NCBI GenBank assembly: GCA_949316235.1
Contig: OX438757.1
Location: forward strand, 17,113,505 to 17,177,504
Length of the DNA stretch: 64,000 nucleotides
Direction of reading: 5' to 3'
Origin: Oegoconia quadripuncta
Taxonomy: Eukaryota; Arthropoda; Insecta; Lepidoptera; Autostichidae
Made by a program: the position numbers and the translations under genes. Below, one piece after another: positions 13,101-26,400 of this stretch (positions are counted from its first letter, which is position 1; each line of letters starts with the position of its first letter). The notes under the pieces are model-generated. The model did no database searches. It had not been told where the DNA came from and saw nothing but the letters and a program-made list of their open reading frames with translations.

Positions 13101-16100
13101 TCTAGGATCAACAGTGGTACTCGACACGTCACCCACTGAAGGTAGACGGTACCCTACGTGACTCTATTGCTATCTTAGACCCCAGACTAATTAAAAAAAC
13201 AAATATGGTGTATAAGTAAGAAAAGAGGTTTCCCACTTCCCCCCTTGGCAAATGGAAGTGTAGCCAATGAAATGTAACATGGCATAGGGGCCATCCTTGT
13301 GAACAAGAAGAGCGAGTGAAGCTCGGCCTCCTGCAAAGTCAAAGTCAAAAAATATTTATTTCGTAGGATAAAGATTATCACTTGAAAACGTCACATTTTT
13401 TTTCTTAATATTAAAATGATTGACATTATTGCTCATTCGCAAAGCAGACTCCCCAGAGAAGAACGAGCAAGAAACTCAAGGGTTGCTCTTTTAAATAAGT
13501 TTGGGTTACAATTATATTATATTGTATAATTAGGCTGAATATCGCCGAGCGCTCTATGCTCTTGTATCCTGCTTTTGTATACACCACGGACTGCGCCTAG
13601 ATGTGTCAACCTAGTAGTTACTTTTATGGATTGTTATAAAATATGTTTATCCAATTGCTTTGGAACTTATGGTATGTGTGTGACTGGAGATATAAAATAA
13701 ACGATTTATCTATCTATCTATAACTTGTTTGTATATCAACAGGAACCTTTTTTTTTATGCACGACGTGTTCCTACTTGACCTAATCAATCACACCTGATG
13801 TTAAGTGAAGAGGTGGAAGCGTACTGACCCGGAAACCCCAACACATTTGGGGGACAGTGAACTTGCGTGTGACTTAGAGAAGATTAAGTTGATTATCAAA
13901 TATAATCGGAATGTTCAACTTAATATCGTAGGCTAATCTTCTCAACCTAACAAACAGTGACGGGGTGCTCCGACCCATCTTGTTCGCTCGCTACAAATCT
14001 CTTTCGCACTGCGTTCGTCGAAGAAATATTCTGTCGCTGTATGGTTTACCGCACAAGCAATGTATCGACCAACAGAGTATCGGAACACGATTTTTCGAGC
14101 CACAGTTCTTGGCTCGTTTATATTTCGATGTTCAATTACGGACTCGGTACGCGTCACTTTCGCATAAGTAGGTATGTTAATATTAGGTCTGCTCCTATAT
14201 ACAAATCAATGAGTTAAACTCGTAGTTATTTTTACATTGTGAATCACTTTTCCTCGTTTGGAATGTTAGTCATTATTAGGGTTGTCACATTTTTTTGGGC
14301 CAATAAAGTATATTGGTTGCTATAGGTGGAGAACAAAAGTACACTGTGTGGAAATTATCTTTGGCAATATTTAACCAATCTTTGTTGCTGCTAAATAAGT
14401 TCTATATTTTAATTTAATAATACGTTTTTTATTAAACTCAGGGACGCCTTATTCCCTTCATCCCGCCACTTAACATTCATTTAACACAAAAACTCTGTGA
14501 AGCTCTCTTCATCATAAAGATCTTTAAAGTTAAACTTTATATAATGATTTATAAAATTAATCCTAGAGAAAGAACAAACTATATGAAATAAAGTATTTTC
14601 GCGTACTTTATTGACCTCATAGAGTATAGAGTACAATTACCACGAAATAACGTATATACCTTATTATAAAGTACGGGTGGTAACCCTAGTCATTATGGTC
14701 ATTTGCTTATCGTTTTGGTAACAAATTTTAATTATTATGGTTGTAATGTCGTTTATAAGTCGGCCGTGTACCCAAGGGCGGAGCCTTCGAGTCAGAGGGA
14801 GTCACGAGATTATATAATCAATCACGTATATACGTGAAGCTAGAATTCACAAAGAAAAAAATTTATGCCACTAAAGTTTAGGAGTTATTCAATACTAGGT
14901 TTCCGCCGCGGCTTCGCCTGTATGGAAGAACGAAGGACGAAGTCGGGGTAACAACTAGTAAATTATAATCATAGTGGGTTATTGCATATCCGTGTGTGTT
15001 ATCACCAATAACACACGGAGAACAAAACAGTGCGGCCGATTATTTTTATTAATATTTTTAATAAGAGTCGTAATAGCTTTTTGAAGTGCGTTGCTCCCGT
15101 ACAAGGTGTGGCTTTGGATGCTCGCTGCAGCCTGTGGCGGCATAGTTCGCTCTTGCGTCGTTCCTCCCGCTCAAGGAGTCTCAGCCTCCTGGACACGATT
15201 TGCCATGGCCAACATGGAAATCCTTAAATCGGCTTCGAACTCAGGTTGGCCGCAGCAAAGATAATCTGTGCAGGTGGGGCTTCTCCGATGGCGGGAGTGA
15301 TCGATGCGAATGCGGAGTCTCCCCACAGACAATGGATCACGTATTGTCTTACCCCGCGTGTCCTGACAGCTGCACCTTTGACGACCTCCTTAACGCCAAA
15401 GACAGTGCTGTTAGAGTGGCTAAGTTTTGGTTCAATAAAATTTGAAACTTGCCTCGACACGAAAAGAAAAAGAAAGAAGAATATTTTTATAAACAAAATT
15501 TTTATTTGGAATACATTAGGCCTAGACAATCACGTGTTCAGTGAATTCCATTCCAATGAAAGCCTTCCATTCCATTCAGAACATCAGATTCCCCAACAGA
15601 TGCACGCTAGATATAATGGAACCTTACTGAAATCTGTTGTTGTGGCAATTTTAACGCTTCAATTATAGCATAAACAGCGGGACTTTATGACGTCATCCTT
15701 TCATTGGCCTTTAAACGGAATTGCTTCTATTTGAACCGTGTAATTACAGGCAGCTCGCAATACCCCGAATCGCTCTGACTGCTATCAGCTTGATCTCGCT
15801 GATATCAACTCGGTACTCGTGGAACGATACAAAGCAAAGTGCGATATCTAGTTTTTAGGAATTCGTATCTCATTTGGGAAAATCGGAACCTTTCACTTTG
15901 TTGTCCGTATGTCTGTGTGTCAAGGCCTTCTACGGCCGGATACTGTTCTAAATAAAAATAAATAAATCAAATAAAAATATTTTATATCAGACAAATGACA
16001 GTCCATAGGTTTTAGTACAAATTTTACTTACTATGTTAATATTATATCTCGTTTTAGAAAATTAATTAATTTAAAATAAATTATCTGAGGACTTGACTCA

Positions 16101-19100
16101 TCTTCTGCCCGCAAGCTCATCGAGACCTCAGAACATGAAGTTCGACGAACCTGCCGACCAGAAGAGAGTCAAATCTGTCTCCCACCATCCCTAACACTCT
16201 ATTAGAGCTCCCGCGCACTCTCCGTACCGTTGACGCACTCTTTTTGCGCATCAATGCCAGGAAATCATCCACGCTGGCATCGGCAAACATTCCGGATGCG
16301 CTACAATAGCGAGGGAGACGGAACAGAGCCCTAAACATGTTATTATATTGGATACGTAGAGCATTGTACGCTTTTTGTGTAAACGCTAAATAAGTCAGGT
16401 TTCTAGTATAATGCTACAATAAGTTCAACATTAAAAATACTTTTAAAAACAATCTTTTAATACTCCACCATGAGCAGTGGCGTGCCCTCCATACACGCAG
16501 AAAGCAGTGCTTACCCAAAAAATTAATAATTATATTAATAAATATTTATTTATTTTCGGAAATATTTATTTTTCTTATTGTTTATTTGCAATAAAGAATA
16601 AGAAAAATAAATATTTCCGACTAAGTGTAATCATCTACCTTCTCCGATCTTCCTAATTCAGTCATTACAATGGTGTGCAAATATTGGACAATATTAAAGT
16701 TTGATACAAAGAAAATCAGCATTTATACAATAATCACTTTTGCGTGCTGTTGCACACAGTCGTGCTGCACAGCAAACGTTCCTGCCAAAAAAAAAAACAC
16801 TTTTGTGCTCCAAGATTGTTTTGTGGAAGAGAACGAGTAACGTAAGGCGAAGCAGTAGTCGGAACGTTAGTCCCGAATATATTTAGCTTTTAACACTGTT
16901 GTTTTGGTCTACCTGGATGATATACTCTAATAAACATTTCTTTTGTGTAATAAACGCGTCGTTAAAATCTGTAGAATTGCCCCACAGTACGATTCCGTAT
17001 CCGAGTACTGATGCCACATAACCATGATATGCTGTAATTGCAGCTTTTTCACCGATAGTTTTCCTAAGCCGTGATAATGCAAAAGGTTAACCCCAGGAAC
17101 TTAAATTCATTAATCTCCTCAATGATACAGCACTGACACATTATACTCAAGTTTAATCGTGTTATTTTGTAATTTGAGAATTGGAGAAATGTAGTCTTCG
17201 AAATATTAATTCGTAGGTTATTGCGTGTAAGCCACGAGTTTATAGCTTCAACCGTCATATTGAGGGCACTGTAATAATATATTCATTTTGTTGCTCGGGG
17301 ATTTTCTAAATTTTCATTTTATACTTATGGCCCCATTTGAAAGCGCAGTAGTTTCCAAAGACTGTTGCATGACAAGGTCGACCCCTGTTGCATAGACAAT
17401 TTGTCGCGGCCATTGTGCAACAAAATCGCAAACTGCATACCAATTTCCCGTCATTGTGTTATAACGCCACAATGTTATTTGGGAGTCGCACAATTAAGTA
17501 TTCGTATTCATTTATTCGCTTGCCACATGGTAGGATAGCTGTTACAACAGGAGAGTGTACATAAAGACATGTGACACTCCGTGAAGGCACCGGAAAAAAC
17601 AGAGCGCCTAATTATTTTTAAATTAATGTAGCTCATCTACACAATGGTGTCGATTCGGATGTACAACAACTAAAGTAAACTAAAACCAGTTTTAAAGTAG
17701 TACTGTCTCTTTCACCCTGGAACAGTATGATGCGACGGCACCACTCCAAAACTGGTAATAGTTTAGTTTAGTTGGTGTACATCCGAATCGACACCAATAT
17801 AAAACAACTTAAACTAAACATGCATAATGTTAAACAAGACAAAACAATTAAAGGAATATATTACATTATTTATTATTATGTTACATTATTCGTCGTATTG
17901 TTTAGCATTGGATCCTCGTATAATTGTTATTAGTTTTACCACGAGCTAGATTATGGATTGATATATTTGCTAATTTGATTTGCTACATTTATAACAATAA
18001 ATCGAAAATTGAGATAAGCCCTAAGGAATAAAAAATATATCATCTAGAAAAACCAAACCTATATATCTTCGAAAGCGCCCTGACTTCTTTGAAACATGGC
18101 TAGGAACGTCTCTGAGTTTAGGCTTGAAACTTAAACAATTGAAAACCCTCAAAAGAGTATAATATCATCGAAATAGACCAAAAAACTTTGTTAACAGCTA
18201 AATATCTTCGAAAAATCAAACATCGCTAAGAACCTGTCCCCTGATTTTAAATGTCCGCCTGGCTAGCTACCACCATCTTATCTAAATCTGCCGCCAAGCA
18301 GCAATGTTAATAGAATTGTTGTGTTCCGGTTGTCAGAGATAAGATAGGCAGTCCCCCAAATCTGTTGGGGTTTCCGGGTCAGTACGCTTCCACCTTCGAC
18401 CTCATCTTCACTTAACATCGTACTTGAATGAACCCGTCGTGCATAAAAAAAAGAAAGAAAAAACCTACAAAATAGGTGGTTTGGTTAGAAACTCTGACTG
18501 CTATACCAAAGGGTCACGGGTTCGTATCCCGCTAGGGGCATATGTTTGTATGATGAATACGGACGTGTGTTCCCGAGTTATGGATGTTTTTCATTTATAT
18601 ATGTAATATATATTACTAAAAAAATGTATTTGTGTAGTTTATCCACCATCCTATCCATAATGTGTGTACGATATTTATTTATTAAAAAAAATGTTATCAC
18701 TGTGAACTTCATTGCGTTGTAGAAGACGCTAAGATCTCCTAAAACAATTTTCTAAAAAAATAATCAATGGTTACTTTATATTCACAGTAGACGTTAGTAC
18801 AAGCTGGGCAAATAACAGTAACAACAACTTTATCGTTAAAATTTTATTCTTTGATTATTTATTTTTTAATATGGGACTTAGGGCCGGCAATTAAATATGA
18901 AAAATAATGTCGGACAAATGTCCACCTCTAGCATTATTGCGTTTTTCATGACATTTTCACACATTTCCTATTAATTCAGTGACTGTGTCTCGGATATTTT
19001 GTGTTAATTGTTGAAAGTTCATTCGCCTGTTAGCATAGACACGACCTTTTAGATAGCCCCACAGAAAATAGTCAGGAGCTGTTAATTCAATGTCACTGTT

Positions 19101-20432
19101 TTTTGAAATTCATCGAACCAGAACGATGTCGATTTTTTTAAATGTCTCGATTGTGGCTCATGCCTTTAAAACACGTTGTACATACACTTCAATCGTAAAA
19201 CGCTCCATAACAAATTTGCCGTATCTACACAATATATTTTTCATGAAACAACTGTCATATTTGCCGCTAAAACAAAATGGCGACAAAAAAATTGTATACC
19301 TCCCTTTTTCCCAACCTGTACAAGTTATTATGTATTCTGTGACTGGATTTTTTTTTTTCTTTTTATTCTCTCTTCTCGGAGAAGGCAAAGGGTTCTAAGC
19401 CCATACAGCCATGTCTTATTTCTCTTATTTCTTCAGTATATAAGTCAGTCTCAGTCAAAACAAGTAATTCGTCGTATACAGAGTCTAGTCACGGTCAAGT
19501 CATTCTTCAGTAAAGTGGCAGAATTCTTTACAAAAGTTTTTGGCGGCTACTTGTGGGAACCCGAAAGCTTCGTCACTCACTTTACACTTCCCTTCTCTTG
19601 TACACCATCACTAACTTATGCTGGACAATATTCTGCCATTATTAAGCATCAAAAGTCAGAATGCACAAATTATAAGAATTATAAACAAAAATGCTACTTC
19701 ACTCGCCGAGATCCCGCCAAAATGCCTCTGTGACAGTAGTTAATATGTACTGTGGTCGACTGTACTAGACCAAGGACTTTCATTATAGACAGCATTCTCA
19801 CGCATTAACCATAACATCACTTATGTTTTGAAAAAATATGTCTTGTTCGTATCATGTCATCCATTCTTAATGATCCCATAATATTGGGTACTGTTATATG
19901 TAAGAAACTAGTGTATGCAACTCCAACGTAAACAAGGTCATTGCAACACAACTACGGTTGATTATTATTAATTTTAAAGGTTTCTTATGAAAGGGCGCAC
20001 CCCAACAATGGGGGCATGTACTCGTAAGACTGTTGATTAGGGAACACTAATATACAGATAAGCACTTATACACTAGAACACCCTCGAAAGACAATGATAT
20101 CATCAAAATACACTAACTGTGTTAAAAGTTTTATATCGTTTAAGAATAATTTATTATGACCGCCACAACACGATACAAAAACAAAGAATTAGTCAATTGT
20201 AGCTAAAAAGGAAATACAATTATAAATAAAATGCGCACAAAGCTGTCACGTGTTGCGGCGTGTGGTTAGCATTCAGCTCATGCTGCGGCGAATCACAGCG
20301 CTGGTTTTCAGTGCCCCCAAAGGCCCAGTGACGCACGGACCTACGTCAATATAATAATAATGAGCTTGAGTTTAGCCTTACCGCACTCGAATCGGACCAG
20401 GCATTACTGAGATACGTCCGGACAAAGACTGG

Positions 20433-20466
<34 letters not shown>

Positions 20467-23400
20467 ACGCACACGCACACGCACACGCACACGCACACGC
20501 ACACGCACACGCACACGCACACGCACACACACGCACACGCACACACACACACACACAACAGCAACGTAATCAAACACATAAGAACCATCGTTGGAGGTTA
20601 AAAACGTGACGTCCCTTCTCGAATTGCCAGCAGATATCAGATGTTAATATTTTTAAATTTTTTCCAGGCACAATCTACGAGCCATTCATTCGTCTCCAAT
20701 GGGCTATAGATAGCAGCTACTTGGAATTGCAGACAGGCAACAATATCAACCAAGTACGTATAGACAGTTAGCGAGCGATTTTTCCTTCCGATAATCTTAA
20801 AATGCGGTGAAAGTGAAAGAGGAAGCAGTGACAAAGATTGAAAACGTTATGCTGAGATGGTTTAGACATGTGGAGAGGATGAGTGATGGAAGACTAACGA
20901 AAGAGATGTACGAAGCGAATGTGGATGGTAGTGTTGTTAGGGGAAGCCCACGGCGAACGTGCTATGATCAAATCGGGGACGTAAGAGTACCCTAAACCGA
21001 CGAGGATGTATGAACAACCTTATGAGAGTGAATGAAACAAAAGAGGTGTGTCAGGATCGTAGCAAGTGGAAGTCTATGGTCTTTACACACCCCTACGGGA
21101 AACAGACGTGACTTTATGTATGAATTATGTATATTGTTTGTAAACACTCGGCCTTATCTATCATCACATGATACCTCTTCAGCTGCGTCATCAGCTAACG
21201 AAACCTGCATTCCATTCAGAACATTGGATTCCCTAACAGATGCACTCCATATATAATGGAACCTTACTGAAGTCGGTTGTTATGGCAATTTTAACGGTTC
21301 AATTATAGCATAAACAGCGAGGCTTTATGACGTCATCCTTTCATTGGCCTTTCAATGGAAGTTTGTTGTCCCTGTCTACCCCTACAGGAAACAGGCGTGA
21401 CTACATATATGTATAGAATACATATTAGTAACAGAATGTTTTCTAACAAATTAGTAGCTTGCTTTAGGTATAGTATATGTAATTAGTAATAAGACCCGCA
21501 ATATTAAATTAAAATTACTATTGCTGGAGACTATGGTCAATATTGTGTTTGCTTTTAATTAAAAACATGTAGTTTAAAAAGAAGGCTAAGAAACACGGTT
21601 TGGGCTCGTCAAAACGAATCATATAAGCCCAAAAACGAGGGGTTTACTAGTATCCACTTAAGAGCTCCACTATCCACCTCCTGGCTCCATCATCAGATCA
21701 GCTCCAAGATATAGATACCAAGTTTTATTTCAATAAGACAATTAGAAGTGGGTTAAAATTGGACTTCCAAAGCTTGTTAGGTTAGTTACATGTGAAGCTA
21801 AAAAAGGAATTTAGTTGTCATGTCTAGGTAAGCTTGGTCCTTCGAGCTAGACTCTTTCTTTGTATTTTCTGTTTCTTTATTTTTATTTGCGTATTAATTT
21901 TATTGTTTTGTTTGTTTGTATGTGTGAACGCAGTGGCGTAAATAAATACTTTACCTATAAACAAATACGTAATAATTCCGAGAGGCAGTAACATACTAAA
22001 TAAGAGGGGGGTTCCCCTTTCGGCCTTATACCTAAATAGACATTTAAGAATAACCGTTTGCACATAATTCCCGCTTTGCAGTAGATTTGAATTTATATTT
22101 TTAACCGACTTCAATAAAAGGAGGAGGTTCTCAATTCGGCTGTGTTTCTGTTGTTTATTTTTTGTTTGAAATACCACCAGAGTGGTCTCAGTTAAATTTG
22201 ATGAACTGAAGATGCACGTTGGAGGTAGAGAACGACTTTAGGCCCGTTCTCAAGATTGAGATGGCATTAAGTAGACGCTTGAGTATCTGTTGCATATTAA
22301 AACAATATCAAAAAAAATAGTAATGTCGTTATACCCAAAGGTTGCCTGGAAGAGATCGCTTTTAGTGATAAGGTCGCCAAATTGTACATTCTATTCTTCC
22401 CACTTTTCTGAAACTGTATTTTCCTTTATGTTGTGCAATAACGTGTATTTGTATTGTATTCAGACTGAGATGCGATCTCAATCTCAAGACCGATTTATTA
22501 ATATTACCATAGTGAAGTCGGTTGTTTTGCCAATTTTGGCGGTTGTTTTATATCAATACTCATTGGTATAGCTATGTAACAGGACCGTTAGGCATACGTT
22601 ATGTTATGAGTCATACGTGGCCATACAGACGCGTATCGAACGAGGTTAACAGATAACGGGCACTAACCCAATAGTTAGATAAAATGTTTGTTGCATACGC
22701 TGGTACACATAAGAAAACAAAGAAAGAATGCATTATCAACAAATAATAAAGAAAGTGACACTTAAAATAAGAACATAGTTACTGACGCTTATGGAATACT
22801 CTGTCTGAAATAAACAATTTGAATGGAAAATTGAATTGAATGAAACCAACAAAAACCATATAACAGATTTATAAAATGCTTCAATATTATAAGAAACTGC
22901 CGTACTATTTAAGTATTTAAAAACCAAAAACCTGACAGCTTATTATGTATTTTTAACGACAGATAGATTCGTCTTAATACCTGGAGTGTGCCTCGCACAT
23001 CGAAATCGGTTTACCCGGTCCGGCTATAGTGTGCGAAGTGCGAGTTTTGCCTCGTTTTTAAACGACTTCAAAAAAGGAGGAGGTTCTGTATTCGGGGCGT
23101 ATTTTTTTTTTTTTTTTTTTTATGTATGTACACCGATATCTCCGAGATTTAGCGGTTGATTCACATGGTTCTTTTTGTAAATGAATGGGGATACCGTCGA
23201 GTTGGTCCCATTGTAATTTCAGCGCAATTGGTCCAGTAGTTTTTGTGTAATCATGGTAAACATCAGAATGGCATTACATATTTAGACGATTTTGTAGTTT
23301 TTACACAGGGAAACTAAGTAGATATAGTTTGGGTTTGTATGGAAAAAGTGTAGAGAAGGTCGGTGTGATTATCAGCAATAAATATGACAAATCGAAGATC

Positions 23401-26400
23401 ATCAGGTCCAGCTGGTACACCCGAACTGCCCATCTAACCTGTAGGAGCGAGAAGGTCGCCATCGCACAAAAATTATCAGGGAGATTAGCAACCACGGACA
23501 AATACTAATAACTTTTTTTAACCGACTTCTAAAAAGGAGGAGGTTCTGTATTCTTTATGTATGTACATCGATTAGTCCGAGATTTTGAAGCCGACTTACG
23601 TCGGTGTAATTATCAACAATAAATATGATAAATCGAAGATCATCAGGTCGAGCTGGTACACCCGAACTGCCCATCTAACCTGTAGGAGCGAGAAGGTTCG
23701 CCATCGCACAAAAATTATCAGGGAGATTAGCAACCACGGATAAATACTAATAACTTTGTTTAACCAACTTCAAAAAAGGAGGGGGTTCTGTAATCTTTAT
23801 GTATGTACATCGATTAGTCCAAGATTTTTAGGCCGGTTTTCGTGATTATAAGGCCATGCCTGCGCTCACGCTGCTTAGCGAACTCCTCGGCAAGCCGGTC
23901 GTGAATAAGACCGAGTCTATGCTCGTTCTATTCGGGAGTTTCCTGGCGAATACGTGATGTAACGTAATCTTTCATAGCTATTAGACGTACTCGGCAAGCT
24001 TCGGGCGTCTCCTGGGAACGCGAAATTGCGTTCCGTGAGGCTTTTTTTTCAAGCCGTAGTACCCTTTCAGTTTCGGTTCCTTTTGACCGACAGTTCTTTA
24101 AACAGGCAGCACCTTTCGTAGGCCTGCCCATATTGGTCAATTTTAATATATTTTATTATTTTGTAATGTCTGACCAGACACTAAAAAGAATTAAATAAAA
24201 AGGATTTAAAAAAAAACGACTTCAAAAAACCCGGAAAAAATAATTTAATTAAACTACTGCAATAATAATAACTGAAAAGTATGAAATAATAAACCAGAGC
24301 AGAATGTTCTTTATAGATAGATATACACTATTCTTTTATAGATAGATGTATTTTATAGGCTAGGCAGGCACCGACTTCAAAAAGTACCTATTGTATATAT
24401 TTTTAATTTCATTATTATACCTAACTATTATTGTATAGCATATAAATTGTATTGTATTCTCATTATATATAATAGTGTATATCTATCTATAAAGAACATT
24501 CTGCTCTGGTTTATTATTTCATACTTTTCAGTTATTATTATTGCAGTAGTTTAATTAATTTTAAATTATTTTTTCCGGGTTTTTTGAAGTCGTTTTTTTT
24601 AAATCCTTTTTTATTAACTTTACCATCGCGTTCTTCTTTTTTTTATGCACAACGGATTAGTACTTGACCTCGATCACACCTGATGTTAAGTGAAGATGAG
24701 GTCGAAGGTGGAAGCATACTGACCCGGAAACCCCAACACATTTGGGTGCTGGCTATCTTATCTCTGTCAACCGGAAGTACCGGAACACAACAATGCTATT
24801 AACATTGCGATTTGGCGGCAGATTTAGATAATATGGTGGTAGCTAGCCAGGCGGACATTTAAAATGCCCTACCACCAACCAAACCGAATGCTTAAAACAT
24901 GTACCCGTACCCTGCTGGGGATCGAAACCCCGACCTCTGAATCGTAAACCCAATGATGTTTATATTGAGCCACGGAGGCGGTTAAAACGCGATACGCGTT
25001 CGCGTTTACGCAAACAGTGGTGTCGATTCGGATGTATACCAACTAAACTAAAACCAGTTTTGGAGTGGTGCCGTCGCATCGTACTGTTGCAGGGAGAAAG
25101 AGACAGTACTACTTTAAAACTGGTTTTAGTTTAGTTGGTATACATCCGAATCGACACCTTTACCTATGTCAAAAATCGTTTTGCAAACTATCCGCTAGAG
25201 GCGCTGTATGTTTCTTCATACAAATCGTCACGTAGGTAAATGTGAACGCGGTAGTTAAGTCGAGACAAAACTTACACTCCGTCCTCTAGATACGCCAAAG
25301 GAATAGACATACATACATACACTCGAAAAATATATATAAAAAGAGTATAACCATTCCATCTCTTCCCATAGGTGCCGTAAAAGACGATAATAGGACTTTA
25401 CACCAAGTACATCTAGTTTTAAAGGCGATGGGCTCACCCCCTATCACGTGTCCATATCTGTATATTTCGAATGGTGAACCGTGGATGTTGTTTCAAGCGT
25501 TGAACTTTTAATGTTTGGTACACAAAAAGGCTTATGTTTGGGATATTTGAGGTCTTGACAGTACGTCATCATCTTCATCTCAGCCCGTAAACATCCCACT
25601 ACAGGGATATAGGCCTTCCCTCGTATATGAGGGAGTATTGGGCCATAGTCCATCACCCAATACGGGTTGGGGACTTCACATGCCTTAGAATTTTTATTTC
25701 TCAGGCATGCAGTTTTCCTCACGATGTTTTCCTTCACCGTTTAAGAGCAGTCGGATAAATGCACATAAGTAATTAAATTAAATTTTAAAACTCATTGGTA
25801 CATGGCCTGCCTGGGAATCGAAACCGGACCTCCCAAATTGGGAGACCGCGTCTTAACCCCTGAGCCACCGACGCTCTTGTATTGTGAATTTATGTAAGAT
25901 TCTTTAATTACCTTTCATTTGACGCAATCTAACGCAGAGGCGTATAAGGTTATGTTTATGTGTTGCCTTACCATAACGACTAAAACGACTTGAAAACCGT
26001 TTTATTATTTTCAGAAATTAATATTTGCGAGATTATTCTTAGCTATGTTTGATGGAAATCGGGTGAGCCGTTTTGAAGATGTTTAGCTTTTAACTGTTCA
26101 ACTTAACTTGTTCGCTTCAAGATACTCTCGGATTTTTTTTTTTAAATAACCTGACATTCGAGTTAAGGATAGGTTGATACATATGCTCACGCTTATTTCC
26201 CTTAGTGACTGACGTACCCACAAAAGACCAGGTCTACTCTCTAACGAAAATAGCTTCGGACGGCCGTAACTTCGGACTTTTTCTTTTGCAGTTTGCTGTG
26301 CAATTATGAAACAATCGTCACTATTTTACTTTTGTTGTATATAGTTGGACTTCACAAGTCAGTACGGGACGCAAGGAACGTCTGAAGTTATTCAAAGAAA

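Noticed and set aside
20346..20588. Cys/Val-rich minus-strand frame
   Set aside because: Pure translation of the CA/CACACG microsatellite.
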